From the NCBI GenBank assembly GCA_047967505.1, contig CM106540.1: a stretch of 64,000 nt of DNA. One strand, written 5' to 3'. How positions within the stretch are numbered: the first letter of the stretch is position 1; each line of letters begins with the position of its first letter. Shown piece by piece: positions 22,231 to 32,079 of this stretch. The position numbers and the translations under genes were made by a program. A model generated the notes under the pieces. That model saw only the letters and a program-made list of their open reading frames with translations. It was not told where the DNA came from and did no database searches. This stretch comes from Dipteris shenzhenensis. Taxonomy: Eukaryota; Polypodiophyta; Polypodiopsida; Gleicheniales.

Positions 22231-22584
22231 TGTTGAGATATCGAGCTCCACTCGTAATATGCCAGGGTGACCATTGTGCATTTATGTCACCGACTTGTTA
22301 GCTACAGATGCGGTTGGTACACTGCCCATAAATAATAGCTGGATGGTAGCTATCTTTATGTACTCTAGCTAGTGGCTCAGTTAGTATGCCACCTAGGCTA
22401 GTTGAGTTTGGTTTGAGACCCACAGATAGGGTTCACCTATTCCTTCTGTACTTAGAGAGAGTTCTTTTGGCTTTCACAACTAAGCAGAGGAAAACTGTTT
22501 TCAGCCTCCACCTTTGTGTGTATTCCCCCATTGTGTGTGTGAGAAAGCCGCAAGTGAGAGTCCTTCTCTTCCACTCTCTTCACA
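22231..22584 (+). repeat. Copia 5' LTR and primer-binding site
   Basis: The LTR runs from TGTTGAGATATC to CTTCACA. The primer-binding site is adjacent at 22585 (TGGTATTAGAGC, one C-to-T change from the match to initiator-Met tRNA). Differences from the 3' LTR are visible throughout, so the insertion is not recent. Confidence 0.96.
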
Positions 22585-23110
22585 TGGTATTAGAGCTCGG
22601 TTCATGGCAAGGAGCTTAAGAAACTTCGCAGTGCCTTGCTAAGAGGATCACTGTTGCTTTCCTTTTTCAAGTTTGGGGGCAAATCTCTACAGGTAGCACA
22701 ACCGAAAAGTGCAAGAGTGCACTGTCTCAGATTGGGATGCCCTTTGCGGTGGGCAGTATATGTTGCGGGAAAGGTGATGCCCTTGGTGACATTATTTTTT
22801 TGATTCGAGGCCATTTCGGGGCTCATTTTGGTGGCGGAAATTTTTCGCAAGCACTCAGAAAAGTGCCTTGTTTTTGATGTGTGACCACTGTTCTGCAGGT
22901 CGATGAAAAGTTGCAGCAAAAATTTCATCATACACTTGTGCACAGAGATACTGGGAGTGATAGAATCATTATTATTACCTATTGATGCAAACTCGTCACT
23001 AGGAAGTGACTGTGTGGTCAAATACCACTTTCGTCGGTTTTGTAGATTTGCCCTTGTGAGGCAGAAGTTATGTTTTTTGTAGTGACAGAATATTTTTGCA
23101 GTGTTCTGTA

Positions 23111-23788
23111 ATGTCGTCTGATGCTCTTTCACAAATAGTCACTGAAAAGCTTGACAAGAACAACTTCCAAGCATGGAAGTTTAGAATGACAAATTTCCTT
23201 AAGGGAAAAGGCTATTGGGAGTTCATTACTCGAGCTAAACAAGAACCAGTTATTCCTAATGTTCCCAATCAACATGAGTTGCAAGCATTTAAAGGCTGGC
23301 ATGAGAGAGCTAGAGAAGTTATGTACTGGCTGTCTATCAGTATTTTAGATTCTATGATTGCGCATATTTAGGATGCAAGCATGCCGAAGGAGGCGTGGGA
23401 TACTTTGACAAAAATGTACAACACAAATACACAAGCCAAGAAAATGCAGCTCAAGCAGGAGTTGCATAATGTGCACAGAGAAAATATGAGCATCAATGAC
23501 TACCACATGAAGGTGAAGAAGATTGCAGATGCACTTGCTTCTATTGGGTTGCTAGTGGAAGATGATGATTTAGTTTCTATATCTTGAATGGTCTAGGAAA
23601 GGTTTATGCACAATTTCAGACATCCATAGCCGTCCATGGAAAATTTCCTGATTTTGAGGAGTTGATTGCTCTTCTAATTTCTGAAGAGTAGAGAAATGGT
23701 GGTGCATCTTCAAGGGGAACTTCAAAAGAAACTGTCTTCTACTCAAATGCTAGAAGAGGTAGAGGCAGAGGTAGAGTAGGACGGGTAA
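23111..23788 (+). pseudogene. gag: Copia gag, N-terminal part
   Basis: The ATG at 23111 opens MSSDALSQIVTEKLDKNNFQ. It continues through WKFRMTNFLKGKGYWEFIT, FKGWHERAREVMYWLSISI, KEAWDTLTKMYNTNTQAKK and LKQELHNVHRENMSINDYHM. A stop near 23369 and a frame change near 23584 break it. The frame ends in an Arg/Gly-rich RGRGRGRVGR stretch, where the DNA-transposon-like insertion begins. The family is the UBN2-type copia Gag that forms the particle. Confidence 0.93.
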
Positions 23789-25736
23789 GTCAAAACATCG
23801 AGTGACTGCATTCGCGTGAGCCCAAAGTTCGAGCGAAACTTATGAGGAACTTTGTCTAAACTTGGAGCAATAAATTTTTAGTAAAAATGGTTGAATGTAC
23901 ATGACACTATTACAGATTGTTTTAAATTATTTTTTGTATGATTCTTGGCAACTTACAAAGATTAAACTTACTATTGGTGGATAACTCATAAATCCATGCA
24001 AGTCAGCAATCATTCAATGAATACCAAAGGGAAAATTCTTGGCAACATACAAACAGAAAACCTATTCTTCGATAAATAATAAATACATGCAAGTTAGCAA
24101 TCATTCAATAGATACAGAAGGAAAAATATTGCAATGTCTACATCTCAAGGCAATCACTCAAAATCATGTAAGGTAGCACGTGAGTTGAATAGGTTTCTTT
24201 ATTTTATGGAGTTACATACATGGCAAAAATAGTCCCACCGATGATATAGAAGCTCCTCCTAGCAAAATCTCTCACAAATAACTATTTATAGCTCATCGGT
24301 TTTTATGCTACCAACATGATTTGATCCATTTTGTACACAAAATGATCACATGAATAAAATGTTTAAACTATGGAACTAATAAATTATTGATCACCTTATG
24401 ACCATGATAATGCTAACTAAATATGGATCACCTTCATATGTCCTTGACCATGTATACACCTCTAGGATGGAGGGAGGAAACCAAGGACCCAGACTCTATA
24501 TGAGAAAAATCCATGGTCATAATTAAATATAGAGTTTGATAAGGTCTGACTCTCATGAAACAAAGATAAGTATAAACTTTTTAAAGATCGAGGATTTTGA
24601 CAATTTAACATGATAAATGTATTCATGTTGGAGGTGCAAATCTCTCATGGACAAAGGGGATAAGAAGAAGGAGAAAGGGTTGAATTATCCCACATACAAA
24701 GGTGTGTGGAAGATGAAGGGACATAAATAGTCCAAGTTACCCCTCCTATCTTCAATTCCCCCAAGCTTGCCTTTTATGGAGGTTGGAGGGCTGGCTAGGC
24801 AAGGGTGCCTTATGGCAGGGGTGGGGACCTGCCATACACACATGCCAGAGCCTCCGTAGTGGCCATGAAGGTTGTGCACTTCCGTGAGGTGCTAGTGGTC
24901 TTGGCGGGGGGCACGCTAGGCACATGCTCTTGGATTCTAACATGGTATCAGAGCCCGGGTCTGCCACCTCTCTCCATGATCGATTGGAGGGGGGCGTTGG
25001 AGGTGCAAATCTCTCATGGACAAAGGGGATAAGAAGAAGGAGAAAGGGTTGAATTATCCCACATACAAAGGTGTGTGGAAGATGAAGGGACATAAATAGT
25101 CCAAGTTACCCCTCCTATCTTCAATTCCCCCAAGCTTGCCTTTTGTGGAGGTTGGAGGGCTGGCTAGGCAAGGGTGCCTTATGGCAGGGGTGGGGACCTG
25201 CCATACACACATGCCAGAGCCTCCGTAGTGGCCATGAAGGTTGTGCACTTCCGTGAGGTGCTAGCAGTCTTGGCGGGGGGCACACTAGGGACATGCTCTT
25301 GGATTCTAACAATTCATTCATATCATTTTGATCGTTTTGACTACAAACATGACCATATTTGGAGTCCAATTGACCAAGTTATGGCCCAAATAAAATTGGC
25401 AATAGGAGCCTCCCAAGAGGTCGTGATATCTAGGGAGGCTCCTCCTCCCATTATTTTTTGCCTTGAAAATGGAAATTGCACAAGAAAAACACATACTTTT
25501 ACCCTTTCTTCCACCCCTCCTTCGTTGACCCTTGAAAAACATTGCCAAACATTTTCAGAAATTGTTGTTTGTCTATAAGACAATTGATTACTCACAATAT
25601 CATGGGTAGGACAACAACTCTAAAAGTAAGCAATGAATGCTCCTTTTTGAACATAAAACATCACACTAGAATGCCAAAAGTTATGAAATTCCTCACTCGA
25701 ACCATCACCTCGCTCGAATGCAGTCGCTCGAATTCT
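23789..25736. mobile_element. DNA-transposon-like insertion in copia gag
   Basis: Copia Gag coding resumes exactly after this segment, so it is an insertion. Its ends hold inverted copies of TCGAG(T/C)GACTGCATTCG (23798-23814 and inverted 25715-25731), followed inward by a second shared GTTCGAG(C/T)GA. A possible 5-bp target duplication GGTAA lies at 23784-23788 and 25737-25741. The outermost 9 or so bases do not pair well, so the exact ends are uncertain. The interior has no transposase frame and holds a TRIM at 24626-25311. Without the TRIM it is about 1.26 kb. The superfamily cannot be named. Confidence 0.65.
24626..25311 (+). mobile_element. TRIM, 686 bp, complete
   Basis: Two direct repeats of 317 bp each (24626-24942 and 24995-25311) begin TGTTGGAGGTGC (CGTTGG in the second) and end GGATTCTAACA. 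They are nearly identical. Between them are only 52 bp: a perfect initiator-Met primer-binding site TGGTATCAGAGCCCGGG at 24943, a short linker and a polypurine tract GGAGGGGGG before the second repeat. A 5-bp target duplication ATTCA flanks the unit (24621-24625 and 25312-25316). There is no coding capacity, so this is a terminal-repeat retrotransposon in miniature that used another element's proteins. Open frames across the repeats are not genes. Confidence 0.95.
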
Positions 25737-25975
25737 GGTAATTCTCCAGCAGAGGCATTTCCGGAGGCCGTGGCAAAAATCAGAATATGCACCAAATTCA
25801 AGAAAACCAGTCCTATGGAGGAGGATGTGGTAACTTTAGAGGCAGGGGGAGCCAAAGAGGTCGTGGTGGATGGTAGAGAGGCCAAAATGCAAATAGCAAT
25901 GTTGAATGCTACTACTATGGTAAAATGGGTCATATGGTTAAAGACTACTATAAAAAGTAGAATGACATCATGACT
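25737..25975 (+). pseudogene. gag: Copia gag C-terminal part, lost zinc knuckle
   Basis: The copia frame resumes as an Arg/Gly-rich region (RGRGSQRGRGGW) and reaches the nucleocapsid knuckle at 25907. The expected C-x2-C-x4-H-x4-C reads CYYYGKMGHMVKDYY: the first Cys and the His stay, but the second and last Cys are Tyr. Each change fits TGC/TGT to TAC/TAT. Confidence 0.88.
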
Positions 25976-26347
25976 AGAAAATTGCAGCAAGGCAATTATG
26001 CATCCTCTAGTAGACAGGGCGATGACAGAAATGAGCATCTGTTTATGGTGCAGCACATGACCAATTCTGTGACAAGTGCAGAAGAAAGCAATGATGTGTG
26101 GTATGTTGACTTAGGTGCATCAAACCACATGACAAGTCATGCAGAATGGATGCAGGATGCAAGGAAAATGGAAAGACCAGTATTTGTGGAGATTGGTGAT
26201 GATACTGCACATCCTATTGTGCAGATTGGTAAAATTTCTTTGTCTATGCAGGATGGAAAAAAGAAATACCTGTTTGATGTATTTCATGTCCTGAATATCA
26301 CCAAGAACCTGGTTTATGTTGGTCAAATGGTTGAGCAGAGCTTGTAG
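25970..26347 (+). pseudogene. pol: Copia aspartic protease
   Basis: The frame includes VWYVDLGASNHMTSHAEWM, followed by VEIGDDTAHPIVQIGKI and the FDVFHVLNITKNLVYVGQM end. In active copia proteases the loop is DSGA; here Ser is replaced by Leu (DLGA). A stop follows at 26345-26347. The enzyme would cut the polyprotein. Confidence 0.92.
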
Positions 26348-27448
26348 GTCAGATTTAATCCTCATGGATGCTTCATTGAGGATATGAAAAATAAAGGTCG
26401 CTTGATAGCAAAAGGGAAGAAGAAGGTCAAAATGTTTACGTTGGATGTGGACATGCCTAAATTGAATCCAACAATGTTTCCACATGGGACCTGTGTAGTT
26501 GTAGATATTGATATCAGGCATAAATGCATTGGTCATGTTAATGTCCAATGACTTAAATTAATGCAAGCCCAAAATATTGTTGTAGGATTGCCTAAGTTCA
26601 AGGTTGTAGAAATGCATAAGGTATGTGAAGCCTGTCAATTTGGAAAATAGGCAAGGAAACCATTTCCTAGACATGTTCAAGAGAGTAAGAGGCCATTGGA
26701 ATTAATCCACTCTGAAGTGTGGACTACTAAAGCTGCATCTATTGGAGGCTGTCATTATTTTGTCACTTTTATTGATGACTACAGCTAAAAAGTTTGGGTG
26801 TATTTTATGAAAAAGAAAAGTGAGGTGTTTGGGCATTTCAAAGCTTTTAAAGCTTTTAAAGCTATGGTTGAAAAAGAAACAGGCCTGGAAATAAAATGCC
26901 TAAGATCAAATGGAGGGGGAGAGTACCTCTCAAATGAGTTTGCAAGGTCCCTATAGGAGCATGGCATAAAGCAACAATATTCATGCAGTCATACCCCACA
27001 GCAAAATGGACTTGCAAAAAGGAAAAACAGGCATATTGGAGAGGTATCTCATGCCATGATCAACAAAGAAGACCTGCCAGATTATTATTGGGCTGAAGCA
27101 GTTACTACAACAGTCTACATAATGAACAGGACTCCCACTGCAGCAATACATGGCATGACACCAGAGGAGAGGTATACTGGTAGGAAACCAGATATTTCTC
27201 ATTTGAAAATTTTTGGTTGCATTGCCTATGTTCATGTGCCAGATGAGTTGAGATCCAAGTTGGATCCAAAAGTTGAGAAGTGCATCTTTATTCGTTATTC
27301 TCTACAACAGAAAGGGTATAGATGCTATAACCTTTCTACTCGTAAGTTTATAGTGAGCAGAGATGTTGTTTTTTATGAGATGAGCAGCTGGTATAAACTA
27401 GTAAATGTGATTGATGATGTAGTTGCACAAAATGGTAATGCTGCATAG
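26348..27448 (+). pseudogene. pol: Copia integrase
   Basis: The zinc region has HKCIGHVN and CEACQFGK (about 26520-26650). The first catalytic Asp is Glu in LIHSEVWT (usually HSDV). The second is present in FIDDYS (26767-26785). The catalytic Glu is Lys in QNGLAKRKN (usually VAERKN). Downstream are TVYIMNRTPTAAIHGMTP, HLKIFGCIAYVHVPDELRSK and FYEMSSW, as in other plant copias. Stops lie at about 26648 (CAG to TAG), 26786, and 26954. Two of three catalytic residues are lost, so it is inactive. Confidence 0.93.
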
Positions 27449-28600
27449 AATTCACAGCAGCAATCACAAAATATTAGTGGACCTATAGTGTCCTCTAGCA
27501 GTGGTTCACATACTTCACCATGGACAGGCAAATTGAGATCAGGAGGATCTCCTCAAAGAAATGCAGATAGTGGTATGCAAGTATCACAAAAAGGAAAAGA
27601 GAAAGTAGATCAGCCCATGGTTGATGTGAATGCAGGTCACTCTTATGTGGATGGTGAATCCAGTGGCTCAGAATAGAGCCTTGATGATGAGTTGGTTATT
27701 CCTTCTATTGTTACACGTGGAGTAAGGAAGACCAGGGATGTTTTGAGAGCACCTGGTAGTGAGCCTATTTTGCACAGGTCTACTAGAGTTAAGTATCCTA
27801 TGGATTGGCTGAAATATGATGGATTTACAGCCATTCTTTATGCCTATATGGTCAAAGTGATACATGAACTTGAACCCACTTCTTTTGAGCAAGACATGGG
27901 AAAAGAAAAATTGGAGAAAGCCATGGAAGAAGAAATGGATGCCTTGGAAGCAAATGCTACATGGGAATTGGTGCCTTTGCCTAAAGACAAGAATGCAATT
28001 GGCTGCAAGTAAGTTTATAAGGTGAAGCACAATGTAGATGGTTATGTGAATAGATACAAGGCAAGAATAGTTGTAAAGGGGTATGCACAGACATATGGCA
28101 TTGATTATGAAGAAACATTCAGCCCAGTTACAAGGATGTCATTGCTATGGTTGCATCAAAGGGATGGTCTTTACATCAGATGGATGTAAAGAATGCCTTC
28201 TTGCATGGTGATTTGCAAGAAGAGGTCTATATGGAGCAGCCACTAGGTTATGTGCATGCTGTTCATCCTAAGTTTGTTTGCAGGTTGAAGAAAGCCTTCT
28301 ATGGCTTGAAGCAAGCATCGAGAGCATGGTCTGACAAGATAGGACAATATCTTGTCACTATTGGCTTTCAGATTTCCAAGGCAGATTTCTCACTTTATGT
28401 GTAAAAAACAGAGAAAGGCATTATGTTGCTTGTCATTTATGTTGAAAATTTGATCATCACAGGTGATAGTGATGAAGATATCCTTCATGTGAAAATGCTA
28501 TTGAAGTAGAAGTTTGAGATGAAGGATTTGGGAGAGCTACGTTATTTCTTGGGAATTGAGGCGATTAGATCCACAAGTGGGATATGGCTCTTGTAGCGGC
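27449..28600 (+). pseudogene. pol: Copia reverse transcriptase
   Basis: After a Ser/Gly-rich linker comes EEEMDALEANATWELVPLP, then YKARIVVKGYAQTYGIDYEE and, past a frameshift near 28135, GWSLHQMDVKNAFLHGDL. KKAFYGLKQASRAWSDKI follows. The catalytic box reads YVEN (28438-28449) instead of YVDD, so both aspartates are changed. Stops occur at about 28012, 28402, 28507 and 28594, mostly fitting CAG to TAG or TGG to TAA. The domain order INT before RT confirms copia. Confidence 0.93.
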
Positions 28601-28608
28601 AGTATGGA

Positions 28609-29392
28609 TTGGATACGCTGTCCAAATATGGGATGACAAGCTATAAGCCTATTTCAGTTCCTTTGGAGCAGAAAGTGAAGTTGAGCGCAAATGCAGGTGA
28701 GCTTCTGGAAGACACTACTATGTATAGATGCATAGTAGGAAGTTTGATTTATATGACTATTATAAGGCCAGATTTGAGCTATGGTGTTGGGTTGGTAAGT
28801 CAGTTTATGCAAGCTCCAAGAAAACTGCATTTGGATGCAGCTAGACGCATACTGAGGTATGTGAAGTCCACACTGGACTATTTTATGAGACTGGGGTTCA
28901 GATACAGTTACATGGATACACTGATGCTGATTGGGCTAGTAGTATTTATGATAGATGATCTACCAGTGGATATGTGTTCTCTTTTGGGAGTGTTGCAGTC
29001 ACTTGGAGCAGTAAGAAACAACCTACAGTTGCCTTGTCGAGCATAGAGGCTGAGTACAGGGGTGTAGCAATGGCTGCATGTGAGGTAGCTTGGTTGCGTA
29101 AGCTACTTTATGATATGCATCAGTCTACAGATGGGCCAGTTGTCATTTATTGTGACAACATGAGCAGTACACACCTGGCAAATAACCCAGTCTATCATGA
29201 TAGAACAAAGCACATTGAGGTGCATTATTACTATGTGCGGGAGAAGGTTCTAGTAGGTTTTATTGATCTAGTTTATGTCAGCATAGAGGATCAGGTAGTT
29301 GACATATTCATGAAGGCATTGGGTGTAGAGAAGCTACTCAAGTTTAGAGACCTGCTTGGTGTGCAAGAATTGGGATTGAGCTCGAGGGGGAG
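28609..29392 (+). pseudogene. pol: Copia RNase H and polypurine tract
   Basis: The frame from 28609 reads YRCIVGSLIYMTIIRPDLSY and DAARRILRYVKSTLDYFMRL. A frameshift near 28930-28975 leads to SKKQPTVALSSIEAEYRGVA, WLRKLLYDMH, YCDNMSSTHLANNPVYHDRT and KHIEVHYYYVREKV. The conserved SxxEAEY Glu and the CDN Asp remain. Coding ends near 29390 at the polypurine tract GAGGGGGA, directly before the 3' LTR. Confidence 0.93.
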
Positions 29393-29750
29393 TGTGGAGA
29401 TATCGAGCTCCACTCGTGATATGCCAGGGTGACTATTGTGCATTTATGTCACGGACTTGTTAGTTGTAGATGCGGTTGGTACACTGCCCATGAATAATAG
29501 CTAGATGATAGCTATCTTTATGTACTCTAGTTAGTGGCTCAGTTAGTATGCCACCTAGGTTAGCTGAGTTTGGTTTGAGACCCACATATAGGGTTCACCT
29601 ATTCCTTTTGTACTTAGAGAGAGTTCTTTTGGCTTTCGCAACTAAGAAGAGGAAAACTATTTTCAGCCTCCACCTTTGTGTGTATTCCCCCATTGTGTAT
29701 GTGAGAAAGCCACAAGTGAGACTCCTTACTTCCCTCCCACTCTCTTCACA
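29393..29750 (+). repeat. Copia 3' LTR
   Basis: This 358-bp LTR starts TGTGGAGATATCGAGC and ends CTTCACA. It is followed by the target duplication GGGAT (29751-29755). Open frames inside it repeat those of the other two LTR copies and are not genes. Confidence 0.96.
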
Positions 29751-29755
29751 GGGAT

Positions 29756-31127
29756 TTCCTCTTATCAGGGAGGTGATTAGAATTTTTACCTCTGTCGATA
29801 GGAAGGAAGCCAACCCGACACTATCAAAGGGTTCTTGTGAAGACTCTCCTTCCATGGATAACAGGTTCTTACATAAAGTTCTCCTTCCTCCTGTAGGTTT
29901 TGCAGCACTGGGTCTTCTTGGAACATTTTCTACATCAGATCTAGAGCTTCTAACTGATTGAAGTTGAAATGTTCCTCTTCCTCCACCTTTTTCAGCACCT
30001 TGAGCAATTTCTCCCCTCAGTGGCCCATTAGGTGGGCTAAATGGATAGTATCTGGCCCTCTGCTTGCTTTGAGTCGATGCTCGAACTTCTCTTGGTAGTC
30101 CCGTACCAAGTTTTGAGCATCTATTACGTATTGCTTTTCTAGGACCGGGTCATGATAGGTCTCCTTATAGGAGGGCAATGGTGCTAGGCCTTGGGTCTAC
30201 ACTGGCTTGTTTACCTCTGGACTTGGAGGTACCTCAAGGTCACCCTAGGTGGAAGCACATTTGAAAGTAGAGGAGGTGGCGAGAGTGGCTGTCTCCTTAT
30301 CGAAATCGTCCTAGATAAGCACTTGATCAGACCCATCACCTTCCCTTATGTCCTTCATGGACCGGGCCAGGGGATGTTGAGGGATCTTGGGGCCTGATGG
30401 ACCCTTAATCTTTCCTTGCCAGTTTCCTCATTGCCTTGCCTAATGCCTTAGCTTGCATCCTTGTGATAACTTTTACGGGCACTGTGACCACTTGGCCTTG
30501 TTCAATGCTAAGAAAATTTAGGTTGGTGCTCTTTGGTGGGATGATTGTGGTCTTTGGTCTTCGGTCTTCTCATGGGATAGTCCTACAATAGATTCTCAAT
30601 CCCACACCCCACAAAAAGGGTGTGGGGTTGGTTGTGGGTGGAGCAGCGGGGGTACGGATAGTCCTATAGGGACAATCCTTCAAGAAATGTGGCCCTTGGC
30701 ACTTGAAGTAGGAAACCGGAGGGTTTGAAGTACCTCGGTAGGGGCATTCACTTGCTCTGTGGGGGCCCTGGTAGGTGTAACATTGGAACGGCGGGGCCCT
30801 TCGGGTGACTGAGTTTAGGTCCCTTGCCCTTGAGTTTACGGGAGTGGTTTGGACCATGGAAACCTGTTGGTCCTTTGGCAGGAGGTAGTAGCCTAGGGTG
30901 CCGCTTCCTTCCTCATAGGGGTAGTAATCATGAGGTTCATGATCTGGATCCATCTCCTCCCAATCATTGGGCACTTCCTCTACTAGCACTTGATTGACCG
31001 GCACTATACGAGGTAGTGGAGATTGCAAGACCAATATGGGTGGTGGTAATGGAGTTGGCTGAGCTATGTACTGGCTTGAACTAGCCAAAGGACCACTCTG
31101 TGTGTTCAAGGGGTTAGGCGGAGCCAT
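29756..31127 (-). pseudogene. gag: Gypsy gag with two zinc knuckles
   Basis: The open piece 31127-30570 starts MAPPNPLNTQSGPLASSSQ. It is Pro-rich and acidic, then has two diverged knuckles: CYTYQGPHRASEC and YFKCQGPHFLKDC. Both follow the plant-gypsy spacing C-x2-C-x3-H-x4-C with one Cys lost in each. Downstream (30570-29756) several stop-containing frames show Lys/Glu-rich sequence such as YVIDAQNLVRDYQEKFEHRL. The usual large capsid domain before the knuckles is not visible, so the gag appears shortened at its N-terminus. Copia was inserted between this part and the protease. Confidence 0.75.
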
Positions 31128-31335
31128 TAGGGCTAATGTGGGTCTTTGCTACATGGGTTAGGGAAGGGACCTCAAAATTTGACATTGGGAGGTATCGTGG
31201 TTTCCCCACCTAACCTCTCTTCTTCACTCTTTCTTCTCCTACAACTCCACTAACAAAGCTCCAAGTTAAACTTGGAGCCTTGTGCAATGGGTAGATAATG
31301 AAGGAAGACAAGTGCAATGCAAAAGCATACCTCCA

Positions 31336-31358
31336 TTCCCCAGTAGTGGTGCCAAAAA
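31336..31358 (-). promoter_or_regulatory. Gypsy primer-binding site
   Basis: Read on the minus strand, the LTR ends CTGCACA, then TTTT, then TGGCACCACTACTGGGGA. This is close to the TGGCGCCGTTG(T/C)CGGGGA primer-binding site common in plant Tat/Athila-type gypsy elements. Confidence 0.75.
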
Positions 31359-32079
31359 TGTGCAGGTCTCGATGGTGACTTACATGTCGTGGTGGGGATG
31401 TTGAAGAGATGTTGATGGAGCTCCACTCCAAGCTACTCCTTGTGAGAGAAATGCAAGGCATAAGCCATCCACAAGTGTCACTCAAACGGCCTCTGCATTG
31501 TTGCAATGTGTTTCCACAAGAGAAAGAGGAAAGGGGGAGAGGTGAGAAGGAAAGGAGAAGGAGAAGGAGAAGGAGAAGGAGAAGGAGAAAGGCAGAGGGA
31601 AGAGGAGTGAAGGGGGATGGAGTGGCAAGCACAAGGGCACTACAATGGAAACAAGAGAACATCCAAAACACTCTTGGAAGAGAAGAGGGGGCTTGTATTC
31701 AAACTTGTGCAAACAATAATGAAGACCAAAGTCAACACTTTGGCCTTTTATACATGTCACCTTTTGAAGGGAGGGCCAACCCTTTTTGTTTTAGCACTCT
31801 CCCTCTCTTTACAATAAAAGCCTCTTGGGCCCATAGGGTGCCAAGGCATATTGCTATCCTTTCCATCTCTCCCTAATAGCAGAAATAGCACTTGAGTTAA
31901 CCATATAAGAGCGAACCCGGCATTAGGAGGTGTTCCTCACTGGCTCCCAAATAGTGCTTGCATTAGCCTCATGCCTCCAAGGCTTAGGCTATTTGTGGCT
32001 CAAACTCCCTGAGCGCCCTCAAGCCTTAAGCCATTTGTGGTTCAAATCCCATGTATGAGGCTCAAAACCTGGAGTGGCA
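31359..32079 (-). repeat. Gypsy 5' LTR
   Basis: The inner end is fixed by the primer-binding site at 31354. The outer end is placed at 32079 (minus strand TGCCACTCC) because similarity to the LTR fragment at 326-814 stops there. It contains a (GGAGAA)n microsatellite at about 31553-31594 that is absent from the other copies, and two similar words, TATTTGTGGCTCAAAC and CATTTGTGGTTCAAAT. The long open frames in it are low-complexity artefacts. Confidence 0.75.

Larger units (their letters stand above)
22231..29750 (+). mobile_element. Complete Ty1/copia retrotransposon
   Basis: Two LTRs of 354 and 358 bp (22231-22584 and 29393-29750) begin TGT(T/G)GAGATATCGAGC and end CTTCACA. A 5-bp target duplication GGGAT flanks the element (22226-22230 and 29751-29755). 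The primer-binding site TGGTATTAGAGC follows the 5' LTR and a polypurine tract GAGGGGGA precedes the 3' LTR. Domain order is Gag, protease, integrase, RT, RNase H, which defines copia. The internal region is interrupted at about 23789-25736 by a DNA-transposon-like segment holding a TRIM. Many stops and several lost catalytic residues show it is inactive. Confidence 0.97.
14398..32079 (-). mobile_element. Ty3/gypsy retrotransposon, host of the nest
   Basis: On the minus strand the order is LTR (32079-31359), primer-binding site, gag with zinc knuckles, protease, RT, RNase H, integrase, a second protease-like domain, a long decayed 3' region, and an LTR terminal remnant at 14398. A complete copia element is inserted between gag and protease at 22231-29750. 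Removing it gives an element of about 10 kb. DGGA-type protease, a Lys/Arg-tRNA-like primer-binding sequence TGGCACCACTACTGGGGA and the LKRYY-type integrase tail resemble the plant non-chromovirus (Tat/Athila-like) side of Ty3/gypsy. No matching target duplication was found at the two outer ends, probably because the left LTR is rearranged. Confidence 0.8.

Noticed and set aside
24685-25578. Repeated open frames on both strands
   Set aside because: They are the two LTRs of the TRIM read through in several frames; TRIMs do not code for protein.
31210-31876. Open frames of about 150 codons on both strands
   Set aside because: They lie in the gypsy LTR and its GGAGAA microsatellite and show only low-complexity runs.
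32030-32060. GTGGTTCAAATCCC resembling a tRNA T-arm / B box
   Set aside because: No acceptor, D-arm or anticodon stem can be formed around it, and it is part of a duplicated phrase in the gypsy LTR.
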